This document shows positions 25,961 through 35,237 of a stretch of 64,000 bases of DNA, in pieces. A program made the position numbers and the translations under genes. The stretch covers positions 1,532,501-1,596,500 of the forward strand of contig NZ_CP039712.1 of NCBI RefSeq assembly GCF_005145005.1. Direction: 5' to 3'. The notes beneath the pieces were generated by a model. The model saw only the letters and a program-made list of their open reading frames with translations, searched no databases and had not been told where the DNA came from. The DNA is from Vagococcus zengguangii (GTDB taxonomy: Bacteria > Bacillota > Bacilli > Lactobacillales > Vagococcaceae). Every line of letters begins with the position of its first letter. Positions within the stretch are counted from its first letter, which is position 1.

Positions 25961-26602
25961 TTATTTCACAAATTGTGCTTCAACGCGATAAATTGGTTGG
26001 CCTTTACTTGAGAACTTCTCTTCGTATTCGGTCATCACATTTCCTTCAAAGTCAGAAGCATGTAAGTCTAACCAGACTTGTTTTAAACGCATGCCATATT
26101 CCGAGAAACTGACTAATGAATATTCAAATAAACCGCGGTTATCGGTTTTGAAGTGAACTTCACCGTTATCGACTAAGATCGTTTCATACGTTGCTAAAAA
26201 TGTTTTATATGTTAAACGACGCTTCGCATGGCGTGTTTTTGGCCATGGATCAGAAAAGTTTAAGTATAATAAATCAACTTCGCCTGCTTCAAAATACTCC
26301 GTTAAGGCTGAGCCGTTAACGTGTAATATTTGCAAATTAGGTAATTTTTCTTCTAATTGTTTTTCTAGAATTGAGACTAAAACACTTTCTTCTAATTCAA
26401 TCGCGATATAGTTAATATCTGGATTTTGTTTCGCCATTCCTACGATAAAACGACCTTTACCAGAACCGACTTCGATATGTAAGGGTTGAACCTTTTCAAA
26501 GCGTTCTTGCCATTTTCCTTTATGGCTTTCAGGATTTTCTACAACGTATTGGGGATTTTGTTCGATTAACTCTTTTGCCCATGGTTTGTTTCTAACTCTC
26601 AT
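25961..26602 (-). CDS. trmB: tRNA (guanine-N7-)-methyltransferase
   Basis: 213 residues. The SAM-binding motif is [16 protein letters not shown] (about 40-55), followed by [16 protein letters not shown] (about 115-130), the family hallmark, and TDNRGLFEY (about 153-161). It methylates G46 in the tRNA variable loop. It is the last gene of a two-gene transcript with the phosphotransferase upstream; a terminator-like hairpin lies between them. Confidence 0.96.
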   Translation of the reverse strand: MRVRNKPWAKELIEQNPQYVVENPESHKGKWQERFEKVQPLHIEVGSGKGRFIVGMAKQNPDINYIAIELEESVLVSILEKQLEEKLPNLQILHVNGSALTEYFEAGEVDLLYLNFSDPWPKTRHAKRRLTYKTFLATYETILVDNGEVHFKTDNRGLFEYSLVSFSEYGMRLKQVWLDLHASDFEGNVMTEYEEKFSSKGQPIYRVEAQFVK

Positions 26603-26622
26603 AATTACTCCTCTTCATAGAA

Positions 26623-26653
26623 AAAGCTGAGCGAGTCTGCACTTGCTCAACTT
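26623..26653 (-). terminator. Hairpin terminator between the phosphotransferase gene and trmB
   Basis: On the minus strand AAGTTGAGCAAGT pairs with ACTCGCTCAGCTT (one mismatch, one G-U), loop GCAG, followed by five T. It overlaps the phosphotransferase stop codon. Confidence 0.75.
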
Positions 26654-27437
26654 ATTCAAAAATAAAATAGTCTTTTAATAACTTTAATTCTTGTTCTATT
26701 TTTTCATTATTTTGTTGCAAATGGTAATGCTTGATATTTAGTAACAACATCATGCCAATGTACCACTGAACTTTTTGCATATAATCGGGTGTCACTTCCA
26801 CACCGTATGCTTGTAACCACGCTTGCCATTCATCTTTAGGAATATAGCGACATAATATATATGCGACATCAACAACTGGATCCGCAAGTACGCAATTGTC
26901 CCAATCGACTAAATATAAGCGTTGATCATTCGACACGTACCAGTTGTGATGAACCGGATCACCATGACACACACAACTATCCGTATCGCTTGGTAAATGA
27001 TCTTCTAAATATCTAAAGACACGATGTAAATAATGATTATCTTTTAATTCTTGCGGTACATCTTGTGCATATTCTCTTAAAAAATCAAAGGCGCTACGTT
27101 TATGTCCGCCAACTTTGCTTAACATATTTTTTAGAGAACTTGAATGATGTAAACGCAATAATAATTTAATCACTTCTTGGTTTTCTTTCATATCAGCCGC
27201 GCTTAAAACGTTTCCGTCAAGCCATTCTTGGGCTGTGATAATATCGCCGGTCCCTGTTCGCTTTGTCCACAACAGTTTAGGCGCAACGCCTTCTTGAGAA
27301 AGTGCAGCCAGAAACGGTGTGGTATTACGTTTTATGAATACTTTTTCAGTATTGCGAATGCCCATATAAGACTTACCGGTATCTCCCGCAATGGAGTGCA
27401 GGGTCCAAGTATTATCAAATTGAAAATCAGTTTCCAT
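26652..27437 (-). CDS. Phosphotransferase family protein (choline/aminoglycoside-kinase fold, YtmP-like)
   Basis: 261 residues of the APH/choline-kinase superfamily. The catalytic loop is VCHGDPVHHNWYV (about 161-173; the Brenner motif HGDxxxxN) and the metal-binding DWDN (about 184-187) follows. A nucleotide-binding Lys is in VFIKRNT near the N-terminus. Relatives near trmB in Firmicutes are called YtmP; the substrate is unknown and this is not evidence of antibiotic resistance. The ATG at 27437 has GGAGGG 4-5 bases upstream; an earlier in-frame ATG lies upstream of that site. Confidence 0.88.
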   Translation of the reverse strand: METDFQFDNTWTLHSIAGDTGKSYMGIRNTEKVFIKRNTTPFLAALSQEGVAPKLLWTKRTGTGDIITAQEWLDGNVLSAADMKENQEVIKLLLRLHHSSSLKNMLSKVGGHKRSAFDFLREYAQDVPQELKDNHYLHRVFRYLEDHLPSDTDSCVCHGDPVHHNWYVSNDQRLYLVDWDNCVLADPVVDVAYILCRYIPKDEWQAWLQAYGVEVTPDYMQKVQWYIGMMLLLNIKHYHLQQNNEKIEQELKLLKDYFIFE

Positions 27438-27548
27438 ACTTCCCTCCACCATTTCTTAGTAATTAAACTCTCTTCAAGAAAAACTAGCATTTTCTATTGT
27501 ATATCGCAATGTCTTAAACGTCAAGATAGGATATCGTAACATAGGTTT

Positions 27549-28757
27549 TTATTTTTTGAGACGCAGTGGCACATAAAGGTAGCTTAGAACTAAACTAAAC
27601 GCAATAGTCGCTGCAACGGCTAAGCCTTTATTAGCTAAACCATTGACTGTGATAGCTAAAACAATAGCCAAAATCACAGCAGCAAGCAGTAATAACACCG
27701 CCATTACTTTTTGGAGTCCCTTTTGCTTCTGACTGTCCGGAACAGGATATAGTTGGGTCATAACCATGTAATCAAATTGGTGATACATCGGAATTAATTG
27801 GAAACCAATTAAAAAGATAGCGACTAAACTAATAGGTAAAGCCATGTATAAACTCTTCGCGAACCATAACATGACAATCGCTACTAATAACAACCTCACA
27901 AACATCCCACTAAATTCATTACCACGTACAAAACTTCTCGCAAACAAATAGACATACGGATTTTTATCATTTTTCGTGACTTTTGTTATCAAGCCATCGA
28001 AATAGCTACGACGTTTGACTTGACTCTTAATACCTGGCACATCCGTGAATAAATTAATAAACTGATAGATTTTTTTCTGACGACTATTTTCAGCTTTAAT
28101 CGCCTGGTCCCAGTCGAAAATCCCCTGAGCTAAGATTCGTTTCGTTTCTTTATTGAAGCTAAGGACCCATCCTAGTGAGCCACACATCGCAAGAACCGGA
28201 TTAAAAAGTAAACCTAAACCAATAAAAAGGACAGCTATTAACCACAAATTGCGAGTCGCCGTTTTCTTCTGTTTAGCCGGCAACTGATACAAAGCCTGTT
28301 GTTGCAGTTGCAGATGAGAAAATTTAAATGCCAACATCATGAATAAAAATGGTGATAAGCCGATAAACGTTTGACTAGCATCTGTTAACAATAGCGGTCC
28401 AGACAACGCCACGACAAGGACTATAACAAACATAGGAAGCATTAATGAATGCTTAAATGCCTGATTTAAATAGCGGCTAATTTCTTTTTCTTTAGGTAGT
28501 AAAAAAACTTTATCAGCTTCTTCGACCAAGGTCGCCAATCGACCGATAGATAAAGCACCTAACCAGATAAAACCGACTAATACCTTAATCATCAGCGGAT
28601 GCTCCGCAATAACTTTAATAAATTCTGTATAATAAAAAACAAAACCACCGACTAAAAATAGTAATAACAATGACATGTGATCATTAAAGACATACTTCAG
28701 ATATCGAAATAATTTCTTTTGGTAACGACTTAAGCGTAATTGGAACAGTTCTGCCAT
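27549..28757 (-). CDS. ecsB: ABC transporter permease EcsB
   Basis: 402 residues with about eight hydrophobic segments arranged in pairs (for example 25-45, 53-70, 99-118, 122-145, 173-200, 289-325, 350-395) and the EcsB family start FQLRLSRYQKKLFRYLKYVF. EcsAB affects protein secretion and processing in B. subtilis and regulated intramembrane proteolysis via RasP. Its ATG overlaps the ecsA stop by one base. Confidence 0.9.
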   Translation of the reverse strand: MAELFQLRLSRYQKKLFRYLKYVFNDHMSLLLLFLVGGFVFYYTEFIKVIAEHPLMIKVLVGFIWLGALSIGRLATLVEEADKVFLLPKEKEISRYLNQAFKHSLMLPMFVIVLVVALSGPLLLTDASQTFIGLSPFLFMMLAFKFSHLQLQQQALYQLPAKQKKTATRNLWLIAVLFIGLGLLFNPVLAMCGSLGWVLSFNKETKRILAQGIFDWDQAIKAENSRQKKIYQFINLFTDVPGIKSQVKRRSYFDGLITKVTKNDKNPYVYLFARSFVRGNEFSGMFVRLLLVAIVMLWFAKSLYMALPISLVAIFLIGFQLIPMYHQFDYMVMTQLYPVPDSQKQKGLQKVMAVLLLLAAVILAIVLAITVNGLANKGLAVAATIAFSLVLSYLYVPLRLKK

Positions 28758-29494
28758 TAAGCATTCCCCTCTTCCTCGGTCAGCTTAACATAGATTTCAT
28801 CAAGTGACGCTTCAGGTAATGAAAACTCTCGGCGCAACTCAGCCATCGTACCTACTGCTCGTATTTTCCCTTCATGTAACACGACAAAACGATCACAATA
28901 TTTTTCAGCGGTCGCTAAAATATGTGTTGACATTAAAATAGCTGCCCCTTGTTCTTTCATTTCGTTCATCAATTCTAACAAGGCGTGAATCGCTAATGGA
29001 TCTAATCCTAAAAAAGGTTCATCAATAATATACAAACTTGGTTCAATTAAAAAGGCACATAAAATCATCACCTTTTGTTTCATTCCTTTTGAAAAATTTG
29101 ACGGAAACCATTCTAATTTATTTTCGAGACGGAAGGTTTTCAATAAACTTTCTGCTCGCTTCATCCCTTCTTCTAACGGAATATCATACGCCATACATGT
29201 AATTTCGATGTGCTCTTTTAACGTCAATTCTTCGTACAGAGCAGGCGTTTCTGGGATATAGCCAATTTTTTTACGATAAACAGATGGATTATTTTTTAAT
29301 TGCTCACCATCAATCGTGATTTCACCTTTTTGTGGTGTTAAAAGACCGATGATGTTTTTAATCGTCGTACTTTTACCGGCTCCATTTAATCCGATTAAAC
29401 CAACTAATTCACCGGACGACACGTCAAAACTAATATCTTTTAAAACAGGTAAATGGCCGTAACCCCCTGTTAGATTATCTATTTTTAAACTCAT
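28757..29494 (-). CDS. ecsA: ABC transporter ATP-binding protein EcsA
   Basis: 245 residues. Walker A GLNGAGKST (35-43), the Q-loop GYIPETPALYEELT, the signature NFSKGMKQKVMIL (Ser-Lys-Gly in place of SGG, common in EcsA-type proteins) and Walker B LYIIDEPFLGLDP are present. It powers EcsB. The divergent hit gene is in the same position as in B. subtilis. Confidence 0.93.
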   Translation of the reverse strand: MSLKIDNLTGGYGHLPVLKDISFDVSSGELVGLIGLNGAGKSTTIKNIIGLLTPQKGEITIDGEQLKNNPSVYRKKIGYIPETPALYEELTLKEHIEITCMAYDIPLEEGMKRAESLLKTFRLENKLEWFPSNFSKGMKQKVMILCAFLIEPSLYIIDEPFLGLDPLAIHALLELMNEMKEQGAAILMSTHILATAEKYCDRFVVLHEGKIRAVGTMAELRREFSLPEASLDEIYVKLTEEEGNA

Positions 29495-29522
29495 TTTTTT
29501 CCTCCTATATGAACTCCACTAT

Positions 29523-29531
29523 ATTATAACA
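29523..29531 (-). promoter_or_regulatory. Extended -10 promoter of ecsAB
   Basis: On the minus strand TGTTATAAT is an extended -10 element about 29 bases before the ecsA ATG. Confidence 0.5.
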
Positions 29532-29558
29532 TAATTGTGTTTTTACAATCATTTCCTT

Positions 29559-29587
29559 TTGACTTTAAATAAGACTTTCCTTATCAT
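29559..29587 (+). promoter_or_regulatory. Promoter of hit-ytxH
   Basis: TTGACT (29559-29564) and TATCAT (29582-29587) are 17 bases apart, followed by AGGAGGG and the hit ATG. Confidence 0.7.
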
Positions 29588-29620
29588 TAACTTATATGAC
29601 TCACTCAGGAGGGAACAAAC

Positions 29621-30046
29621 ATGACAGACTGTATTTTTTGTAAAATCATTTCAGGTGACATTCCAAGCTATAAAGTCTATGAAGACGATGAGGTATTCGC
29701 CTTTTTAGATTTATCACAAGTTACGAAAGGTCACACACTAGTTATCCCTAAAAAGCATGTCACAGATATTTTCGAATACGATGATGACTTAGCTGCTAGT
29801 CTATTTGCGCGTGTACCCAAAATCGCCCGTGCGTTAGAAAAAGCTTTTCCAGAGATGCAAGGCTTAAACTTAATTAACAACAATAAGGAACTAGCGTACC
29901 AATCAGTCTTCCATTCTCATATCCACTTAATTCCACGTTATGCTACTGATGACGATTTCGGTTTGAAGTTTGGCAACAACCAAACAAAATATTCAACAGA
30001 AGAAATGTTGGCTATTGCTGAAGCCATTAAAAATGAGGTGAACTAA
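29621..30046 (+). CDS. hit: HIT family nucleotide-binding hydrolase
   Basis: 141 residues. The histidine triad is HSHIHLIPR (about 99-107), with an upstream CIFCKII zinc/entry motif (4-10) and KGHTLVIPKKH. HIT proteins hydrolyse adenosine phosphoramidates and related dinucleotides. It is divergent from ecsA and followed one base later by ytxH. Confidence 0.95.
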   Translation: MTDCIFCKIISGDIPSYKVYEDDEVFAFLDLSQVTKGHTLVIPKKHVTDIFEYDDDLAASLFARVPKIARALEKAFPEMQGLNLINNNKELAYQSVFHSHIHLIPRYATDDDFGLKFGNNQTKYSTEEMLAIAEAIKNEVN

Positions 30047-30047
30047 T

Positions 30048-30425
30048 ATGGCTAAATTTTCTAAAGGAATCTTGTTCGGTTCACTTATCGGTGGAGCGTT
30101 AGGTTTACTTTATGCACCTAAAAGTGGCAAAGATTTACGTCAAAAATTTTCTAGTGATGTTAATCAATCAAAAGACAACATGGTCAATGCAATCGATACA
30201 TCCGTCCAAAATGTGAATGAGATGCAACAAAGTTTAACCGATTTAAACCAATCATTAGCGAACTTTAAAGCAGTCGCACAAGAAACCTTACCCAAAATTG
30301 CTAGCGAAACGAAAGAAACTATCGAAGCGTTCAAGTTCCAATCAAAACCACGTATTAAAGAAATTAAACAGACGACTGAACAAATTAAACAACATCTTAA
30401 CGATTTTAATAGCCCGCAAAAATAG
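30048..30425 (+). CDS. YtxH domain-containing protein
   Basis: 125 residues. The N-terminal GILFGSLIGGALGLLYAPKSGKDLR (split over residues about 6-30) is the YtxH motif: a single membrane segment followed by a Gly-Lys boundary. The rest is helical, Gln/Lys-rich and likely a coiled coil. Function unknown, linked to stress in B. subtilis. It follows hit by one base, so it is coupled to it. Confidence 0.9.
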   Translation: MAKFSKGILFGSLIGGALGLLYAPKSGKDLRQKFSSDVNQSKDNMVNAIDTSVQNVNEMQQSLTDLNQSLANFKAVAQETLPKIASETKETIEAFKFQSKPRIKEIKQTTEQIKQHLNDFNSPQK

Positions 30426-30507
30426 TTTTTTTAAGTTTCGTTTAAGTTATATATGTTTAAATATTTAATAGAATTTACTTTACTATAGTTTTAATAAATT
30501 TAAAGTA

Positions 30508-30516
30508 TGGTATATT
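30508..30516 (+). promoter_or_regulatory. Extended -10 promoter of prsA
   Basis: TGGTATATT is an extended -10 element located 54 bases before the prsA ATG, in an otherwise AT-rich region of 144 bases without a gene. Confidence 0.5.
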
Positions 30517-30569
30517 ATTATAGGATAGAAAAACATACATAACTAAATCATGAGAAATGGAGTCACAAA

Positions 30570-31565
30570 ATGAAAAGCAAAAAGTTTAAATTAGCGATTA
30601 TTGGATTCATTTGTGCCACTACGTTAGCGGCATGTTCATCTGAAAAAAATGAAGACGTTATTACAATGAAAGGTGATACTATCACAGCTGTAGATGTCTA
30701 CAACGAAGTAAAAACAGATAGTACTGTTCAATCAAAAATCACCAACATGATTTTACATAAAGTAGCCATGAACGCTTACGGCGATAAAGTGGATTCAAAA
30801 GAAGTTGACAAAATGTTCAAAGAGACAAAAGATCAATATGGCGATTCATTCGCTTCAGCTTTATCTCAACAAGGCTTAACTGAAGAGTCTTATAAAGAAG
30901 CTTTAACTGCTAATGCTGCCTTTGAAAAAATGTTAGAAGCTCATATTAAAGTTAAAGACGCTGACTTGAAAGAAGTTTGGGCTAACTTCCATCCAGAAGT
31001 AGAAACTCAAATAATCGCCATGACAGACGAAAAAGAAGCGAAAAAAGTTTTAGAGGAAGCGAAGAAAAAAGACGCTGATTTTGCTAAATTAGCTAAAGAA
31101 AACTCTACATTAGAATCAGCTGCTGATAAAGGAACCACTAAATTTGATTCCACTGATACAACTGTTCCAGATGAAGTTAAAATAGCTGCATACAAATTAA
31201 AAGATGGTACTGTATCAGACTTAATCAAAGTCACTTCATACGATGCTAACTACCAAGAAGTTACAAACTACTACATCGTGAAAATGGTTAAAAATCAAGA
31301 AAAAGGTAATGATATGACACCTTTCAAAGATCAATTAACTAATATCGTAAAAGATAACAAAAAGAACGATAGCGAATTCCAAGTGGACGTTATCAGCAAA
31401 GAATTCAAAAAAGCTAATGTAAAAGTTAAAGATGAAGATATTTCTTCAGTCATTAGCCAATTCATCCAAGAAGATGAAAAATCTACTGAGTCTTCTACAA
31501 AAGATTCAGCTAAAACAACTGAATCTTCAAAAGCAACTGAAGAATCAACAGAAGCATCTAAATAA
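30570..31565 (+). CDS. prsA: Foldase lipoprotein PrsA
   Basis: 331 residues. The lipoprotein signal ends TTLAAC with Cys22 lipidated. A helical SurA-like N-terminal domain is followed by the parvulin-type PPIase region (about 140-240; QIIAMTDEKEAKKVLEEA, DADFAKLAKENS) and a Ser/Thr/Glu tail (about 295-331). PrsA helps fold secreted proteins outside the membrane. The PPIase domain has no obvious cis-Pro loop match to B. subtilis PrsA, so catalytic activity is unproven, as in other enterococcal homologues. Confidence 0.92.
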   Translation: MKSKKFKLAIIGFICATTLAACSSEKNEDVITMKGDTITAVDVYNEVKTDSTVQSKITNMILHKVAMNAYGDKVDSKEVDKMFKETKDQYGDSFASALSQQGLTEESYKEALTANAAFEKMLEAHIKVKDADLKEVWANFHPEVETQIIAMTDEKEAKKVLEEAKKKDADFAKLAKENSTLESAADKGTTKFDSTDTTVPDEVKIAAYKLKDGTVSDLIKVTSYDANYQEVTNYYIVKMVKNQEKGNDMTPFKDQLTNIVKDNKKNDSEFQVDVISKEFKKANVKVKDEDISSVISQFIQEDEKSTESSTKDSAKTTESSKATEESTEASK

Positions 31566-31570
31566 TATAA

Positions 31571-31607
31571 AAAACGTTGTTCCCGATTTGGGAACAACGT
31601 TTTTTTA
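31571..31607. terminator. Bidirectional terminator between prsA and yhaM
   Basis: AAAACGTTGTTCCC pairs with GGGAACAACGTTTT with T7 on the plus strand and A/T on the other side. Confidence 0.88.
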
Positions 31608-31620
31608 CTATTTATTTAAT

Positions 31621-32562
31621 TTAACATTTGGGTAAATAGAAATTTCGGTTGTCCAAACCAAAGATTCGTTCTGTTCTCTCACCCGGTTCAATCGAGCGTA
31701 AAGCTCCTAACATCATCTGAATTGACGCATCCAGATTATCTAATTGATGCAAGATTTCCGCTTCCATAATTTGTGGCCTAACTGGTGAGCCATATTCTAA
31801 CAAGCCATGATGTGACAATACCATATGTTTCAAGACAATCACATCTTCAGACATTTGATCCAACTTTAACTCCTCACAAGTCTTCGTAATCTCTTCATCA
31901 ATAATGACAATATGTCCCAGTAAATTACCTGCTAGCGTATATTCAGTGCTCACTGAACCCGAAAGCTCGATTACCTTTCCTAAATCATGTAATAATGTAC
32001 CTGCGTACAATAACGATTGATTGACTTCTGGATAAAAATGGGTGATACCTTTTGCCAGTCGCAACATTGATAGCGTATGGAAAGCCAATCCTCCAGAAAA
32101 GGCATGATGATTACGTTTTGCGGCTGGAAATTCGTAAAAGGCCTCGTGATACTTTGTATAAAGATGACGAACAATGCGATTCCACGTGGCATTTTGAATA
32201 TCAAAAATCACTTGTTGAATTTCTTCTTCCATCGCTTCACGTGTCATCGGAGCTGCTTCCATATATAAACTCGGATCATTTGGCTCTAACTCCGTTGCTA
32301 AACGCATATTCAAAATTTTAATTTGTGGTGCATTTTGATAGGCTTCGCGTTTTCCGCCTAAAAGGACGACTTTTCCTGCAGTGAATTTACTGATTTCATC
32401 CTCACTTGCTCCCCAAAACTTCCCGTCAATCGTGCCTGACTTATCTTGAAAAGTAAACGCGATAAACTTCTTACCATTTTTTGCAACACGTACATCAGCG
32501 TTTTTTAATAGTACAAATATTTCAAATGTTTCATCTAATGTTAATTCTTTTAATTTCTTCAT
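31621..32562 (-). CDS. yhaM: 3'-5' exoribonuclease YhaM
   Basis: 313 residues. An N-terminal OB-fold (about 15-90; IAFTFQDKSGTIDGKFWG) is followed by an HD domain with AFHTLSMLRLA (His), LLHDLGK (His-Asp, about 188-194), and LSHHGLLEYGSP (about 254-265). The enzyme degrades RNA and DNA from the 3' end. Its stop is 13 bases from the prsA terminator. The ATG is 9 bases after the yhaN stop, in one operon. Confidence 0.95.
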   Translation of the reverse strand: MKKLKELTLDETFEIFVLLKNADVRVAKNGKKFIAFTFQDKSGTIDGKFWGASEDEISKFTAGKVVLLGGKREAYQNAPQIKILNMRLATELEPNDPSLYMEAAPMTREAMEEEIQQVIFDIQNATWNRIVRHLYTKYHEAFYEFPAAKRNHHAFSGGLAFHTLSMLRLAKGITHFYPEVNQSLLYAGTLLHDLGKVIELSGSVSTEYTLAGNLLGHIVIIDEEITKTCEELKLDQMSEDVIVLKHMVLSHHGLLEYGSPVRPQIMEAEILHQLDNLDASIQMMLGALRSIEPGERTERIFGLDNRNFYLPKC

Positions 32563-32570
32563 CGTTCCTC

Positions 32571-35237
32571 CTATAAATTAAGCATGTCCACTTGATAAGT
32601 TTCAGCAAATTCTTTTAATGTGATGTCTGAGCTAAAACAAATCACTTGAACGTGACGACTTAGTTTATGTAATGCTTTAAACAAAGCAATCTTCCGCTGA
32701 TAATCATAATGTAGCCAACTATCATCAATTAGTAATGGTGCTAAGCGGTCATCGCTATGGATTGTTAAAAATGCTAAACGCATGGACATATATAATTGAT
32801 CTTTTGTCCCAGTTGAAAGTTCACTCAACGTAAATTTTTTACCTTTAGCATGTTGAGCGACTAACTGCCCTTTTTCGAATAAACAATATTGATAGTTTCC
32901 TAATGTTAAATCGTTAAAGTAATCCGAACAAACATTTAATAATTGTGGCAATTGCTCGCTCCCCATGACATCTTGAATATCTTGAGATAATTGCGCCACT
33001 AACTTATGGACTATCCACTCATCTTGCACACTATTGATTTCACCTCGTAAATTGGCTTCCATTTGATACAGTTCTGCTAACGAGCTATCTTCTTCCATAC
33101 GTTCAATTGCGTAGTTCAGCGCATCATACGCTTCTTGTTTGTCCTTCAGTTGTTGTTCTAACGCCTTAATTTTTGTTGCTTGCTCTGCCTGTTTAGCAGT
33201 TAATTGTTCCAAATCATAGGTTGCTTCTGGATTAAAATTAGGAGTAATTAGTCGTTGCTGATGTTCCAGCTGATTTTTTGCTAATTGTTGAGCTTCTTGT
33301 TTCTTAATAAAAGCTGGTAATTCTTCAAACGTCGTCATACCGTATTGTTGCAAACGTGGGCGAAACTGATTAATTAACGTTTTACGTTGTTGACGAGCAT
33401 TTTTTAAAGAATCAAATATTTGATAGGTATCAGAGTTTTCTAGTAAATATTGTTGTTGTTTTTGTTGCATTAAATGAATATGATTGGTTACTTCAGAAAG
33501 TTTAGCTGGCATCTCTGATACCTTGACACCAAAACGTTCCACTAACCATGAATGATTAGCTAAGTAATCTTCTAAATACTTTTCATTTTCAGCAATTGAC
33601 TCAATCATCTCTTGCGTTGTAACTTGCATATCGAACAAGCGCTCACGTAAATTGATTTCATCTAGCCACTGTTCAGCTGTCTTCTCTTGATTGAATTGAT
33701 AAATTCCCGCATAGGCTTGTTTTTCAACTTTAATCTTATAAGCCTCTTGATCAAGGTTTGTTAGCCAATCACTGTTTTTGGTCATCTGTTGGTCTAAGAG
33801 CGCCAATAACTCTTGTTGCGGATCTTCGGTTTCTTTTTTTCCAAAAAACTGATATAAAAAGTAACCTAGCAAGCCAAGACCTAGTAGACCAAAGGCCAAA
33901 GCAAACCACTTCATCTTGATAATCATTGAAAAACCAAGTGCCAATATACTAAATGCAAAAGCACCATATAAATATTTGTAGTCAACTGGCGCTGAAACTT
34001 GCCTCACTTCTAGCTCAGTTGCGACGGCTTTCTCTTTTTGCTGTAATAGGTCGCGCTCACGTTCACGTTGCTCTTGATAATTCTTTTGAAGTTTAAGCTC
34101 ACGCACTGCTAAGGCTTGAATCTCTTTTAAACCTTTATTTTCTGGATAGAAGGATTCTTCGATATCTTCAATTTTTAGGTGATTTTTTAGCGTCGCGATT
34201 TCTTCTTGTTTATCAGCTAATGAACGTTTCAACTGTTCCACATCACGTGCAAAACTTTCAACAAGAGAGCGGTCTTGTTGATATTGTCTAAATTGCTCTT
34301 CATTATTCAGATAATAAGCTAACTCTTCACTATCCGTTTTAGCTGAATGCAATAATTGTTCTTCAGTTAAACGACGTTCTTGCTCATCTAAAATTTGATA
34401 CTTTTGATAGGCTTTATGGTACATACCTAACGTTTCATCATCTAAATCAATTTCAATTTTTTCGACTTCACTCTTTAACTCAGCAAAGCGTAACCAATCG
34501 TCAAAATGGTTGATACGGCGTCCTAGTTTATCGGTTAATTGTCGTTCTTCTTGTAGGAAGAGTTGTGCTTCGTTAATTTCATCCATTAAGTTGTCACGAT
34601 CAAACAGTTTCTTTTGATAAACTTTTTCTTCATTTTCTTTTTGCACTAATTGCTGTTTTAATCCTTCGTACTCTTCCAATTGTTGATTCAATTTCGGATT
34701 TTTACCACGTGGTCGGTAGACTTGATCAGCTAATTTTAAGTTATTCTCCTGAAATTCGACGAGTTTTTTACTCCCAACTAGCCCGATATTTAATAATTGC
34801 TTTTGTAAGTTTTCTTCAGATAACGAAGCTAAGGATTGTAATTGATTTTGATCCAATCGGAAAACTTCATCAAATAGTTCTTCGTTAAGGGGTGCTAGCA
34901 TATCTTGCAAGAACGCTTCATCAGCTTGAGAGCCATTAGCTAAGACCACAATCGCTTTACCTTTATTTTCGGTCTTGAAGCGTTTAATCGTCAACTCACC
35001 ATAAACTGGATGATCAACCACCATCTCTCCACCAAATAAGGCTTGTTCTCGTGGCTCGTATGATTGAAGACTAGCATTTTTTCTTGGAAAACCAAATAGC
35101 ATCGTTTTGATAAAGTGATACATCGTAGATTTGCCTGCCTCATTTACACCGAACACTAACGTCATCTCATCTGAGAGATTAACTTGTTTATTAATTAACT
35201 TCCCGAAACCAACAATATTTAGCTGTTTAATTTTCAT
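32571..35237 (-). CDS. SMC/SbcC-like ATPase YhaN
   Basis: 888 residues. Walker A GVNEAGKST (30-38) is near the N-terminus; long coiled coils flank a central pair of hydrophobic segments (about 424-468), a feature of YhaN-type proteins; the C-terminal LSTGTKDQLYMSMRLAFL (ABC signature, about 807-824) and LLIDDSW (Walker B) complete the ATPase. Together with the adjacent phosphoesterase it is expected to form an SbcCD-like DNA end-processing complex, possibly membrane-linked. It overlaps the phosphoesterase gene by 11 bases. Confidence 0.9.
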   Translation of the reverse strand: MKIKQLNIVGFGKLINKQVNLSDEMTLVFGVNEAGKSTMYHFIKTMLFGFPRKNASLQSYEPREQALFGGEMVVDHPVYGELTIKRFKTENKGKAIVVLANGSQADEAFLQDMLAPLNEELFDEVFRLDQNQLQSLASLSEENLQKQLLNIGLVGSKKLVEFQENNLKLADQVYRPRGKNPKLNQQLEEYEGLKQQLVQKENEEKVYQKKLFDRDNLMDEINEAQLFLQEERQLTDKLGRRINHFDDWLRFAELKSEVEKIEIDLDDETLGMYHKAYQKYQILDEQERRLTEEQLLHSAKTDSEELAYYLNNEEQFRQYQQDRSLVESFARDVEQLKRSLADKQEEIATLKNHLKIEDIEESFYPENKGLKEIQALAVRELKLQKNYQEQRERERDLLQQKEKAVATELEVRQVSAPVDYKYLYGAFAFSILALGFSMIIKMKWFALAFGLLGLGLLGYFLYQFFGKKETEDPQQELLALLDQQMTKNSDWLTNLDQEAYKIKVEKQAYAGIYQFNQEKTAEQWLDEINLRERLFDMQVTTQEMIESIAENEKYLEDYLANHSWLVERFGVKVSEMPAKLSEVTNHIHLMQQKQQQYLLENSDTYQIFDSLKNARQQRKTLINQFRPRLQQYGMTTFEELPAFIKKQEAQQLAKNQLEHQQRLITPNFNPEATYDLEQLTAKQAEQATKIKALEQQLKDKQEAYDALNYAIERMEEDSSLAELYQMEANLRGEINSVQDEWIVHKLVAQLSQDIQDVMGSEQLPQLLNVCSDYFNDLTLGNYQYCLFEKGQLVAQHAKGKKFTLSELSTGTKDQLYMSMRLAFLTIHSDDRLAPLLIDDSWLHYDYQRKIALFKALHKLSRHVQVICFSSDITLKEFAETYQVDMLNL

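Noticed and set aside
26652-27437. Aminoglycoside resistance gene
   Set aside because: The fold is shared with aminoglycoside phosphotransferases, but position next to trmB and sequence fit the YtmP-like family of unknown substrate.
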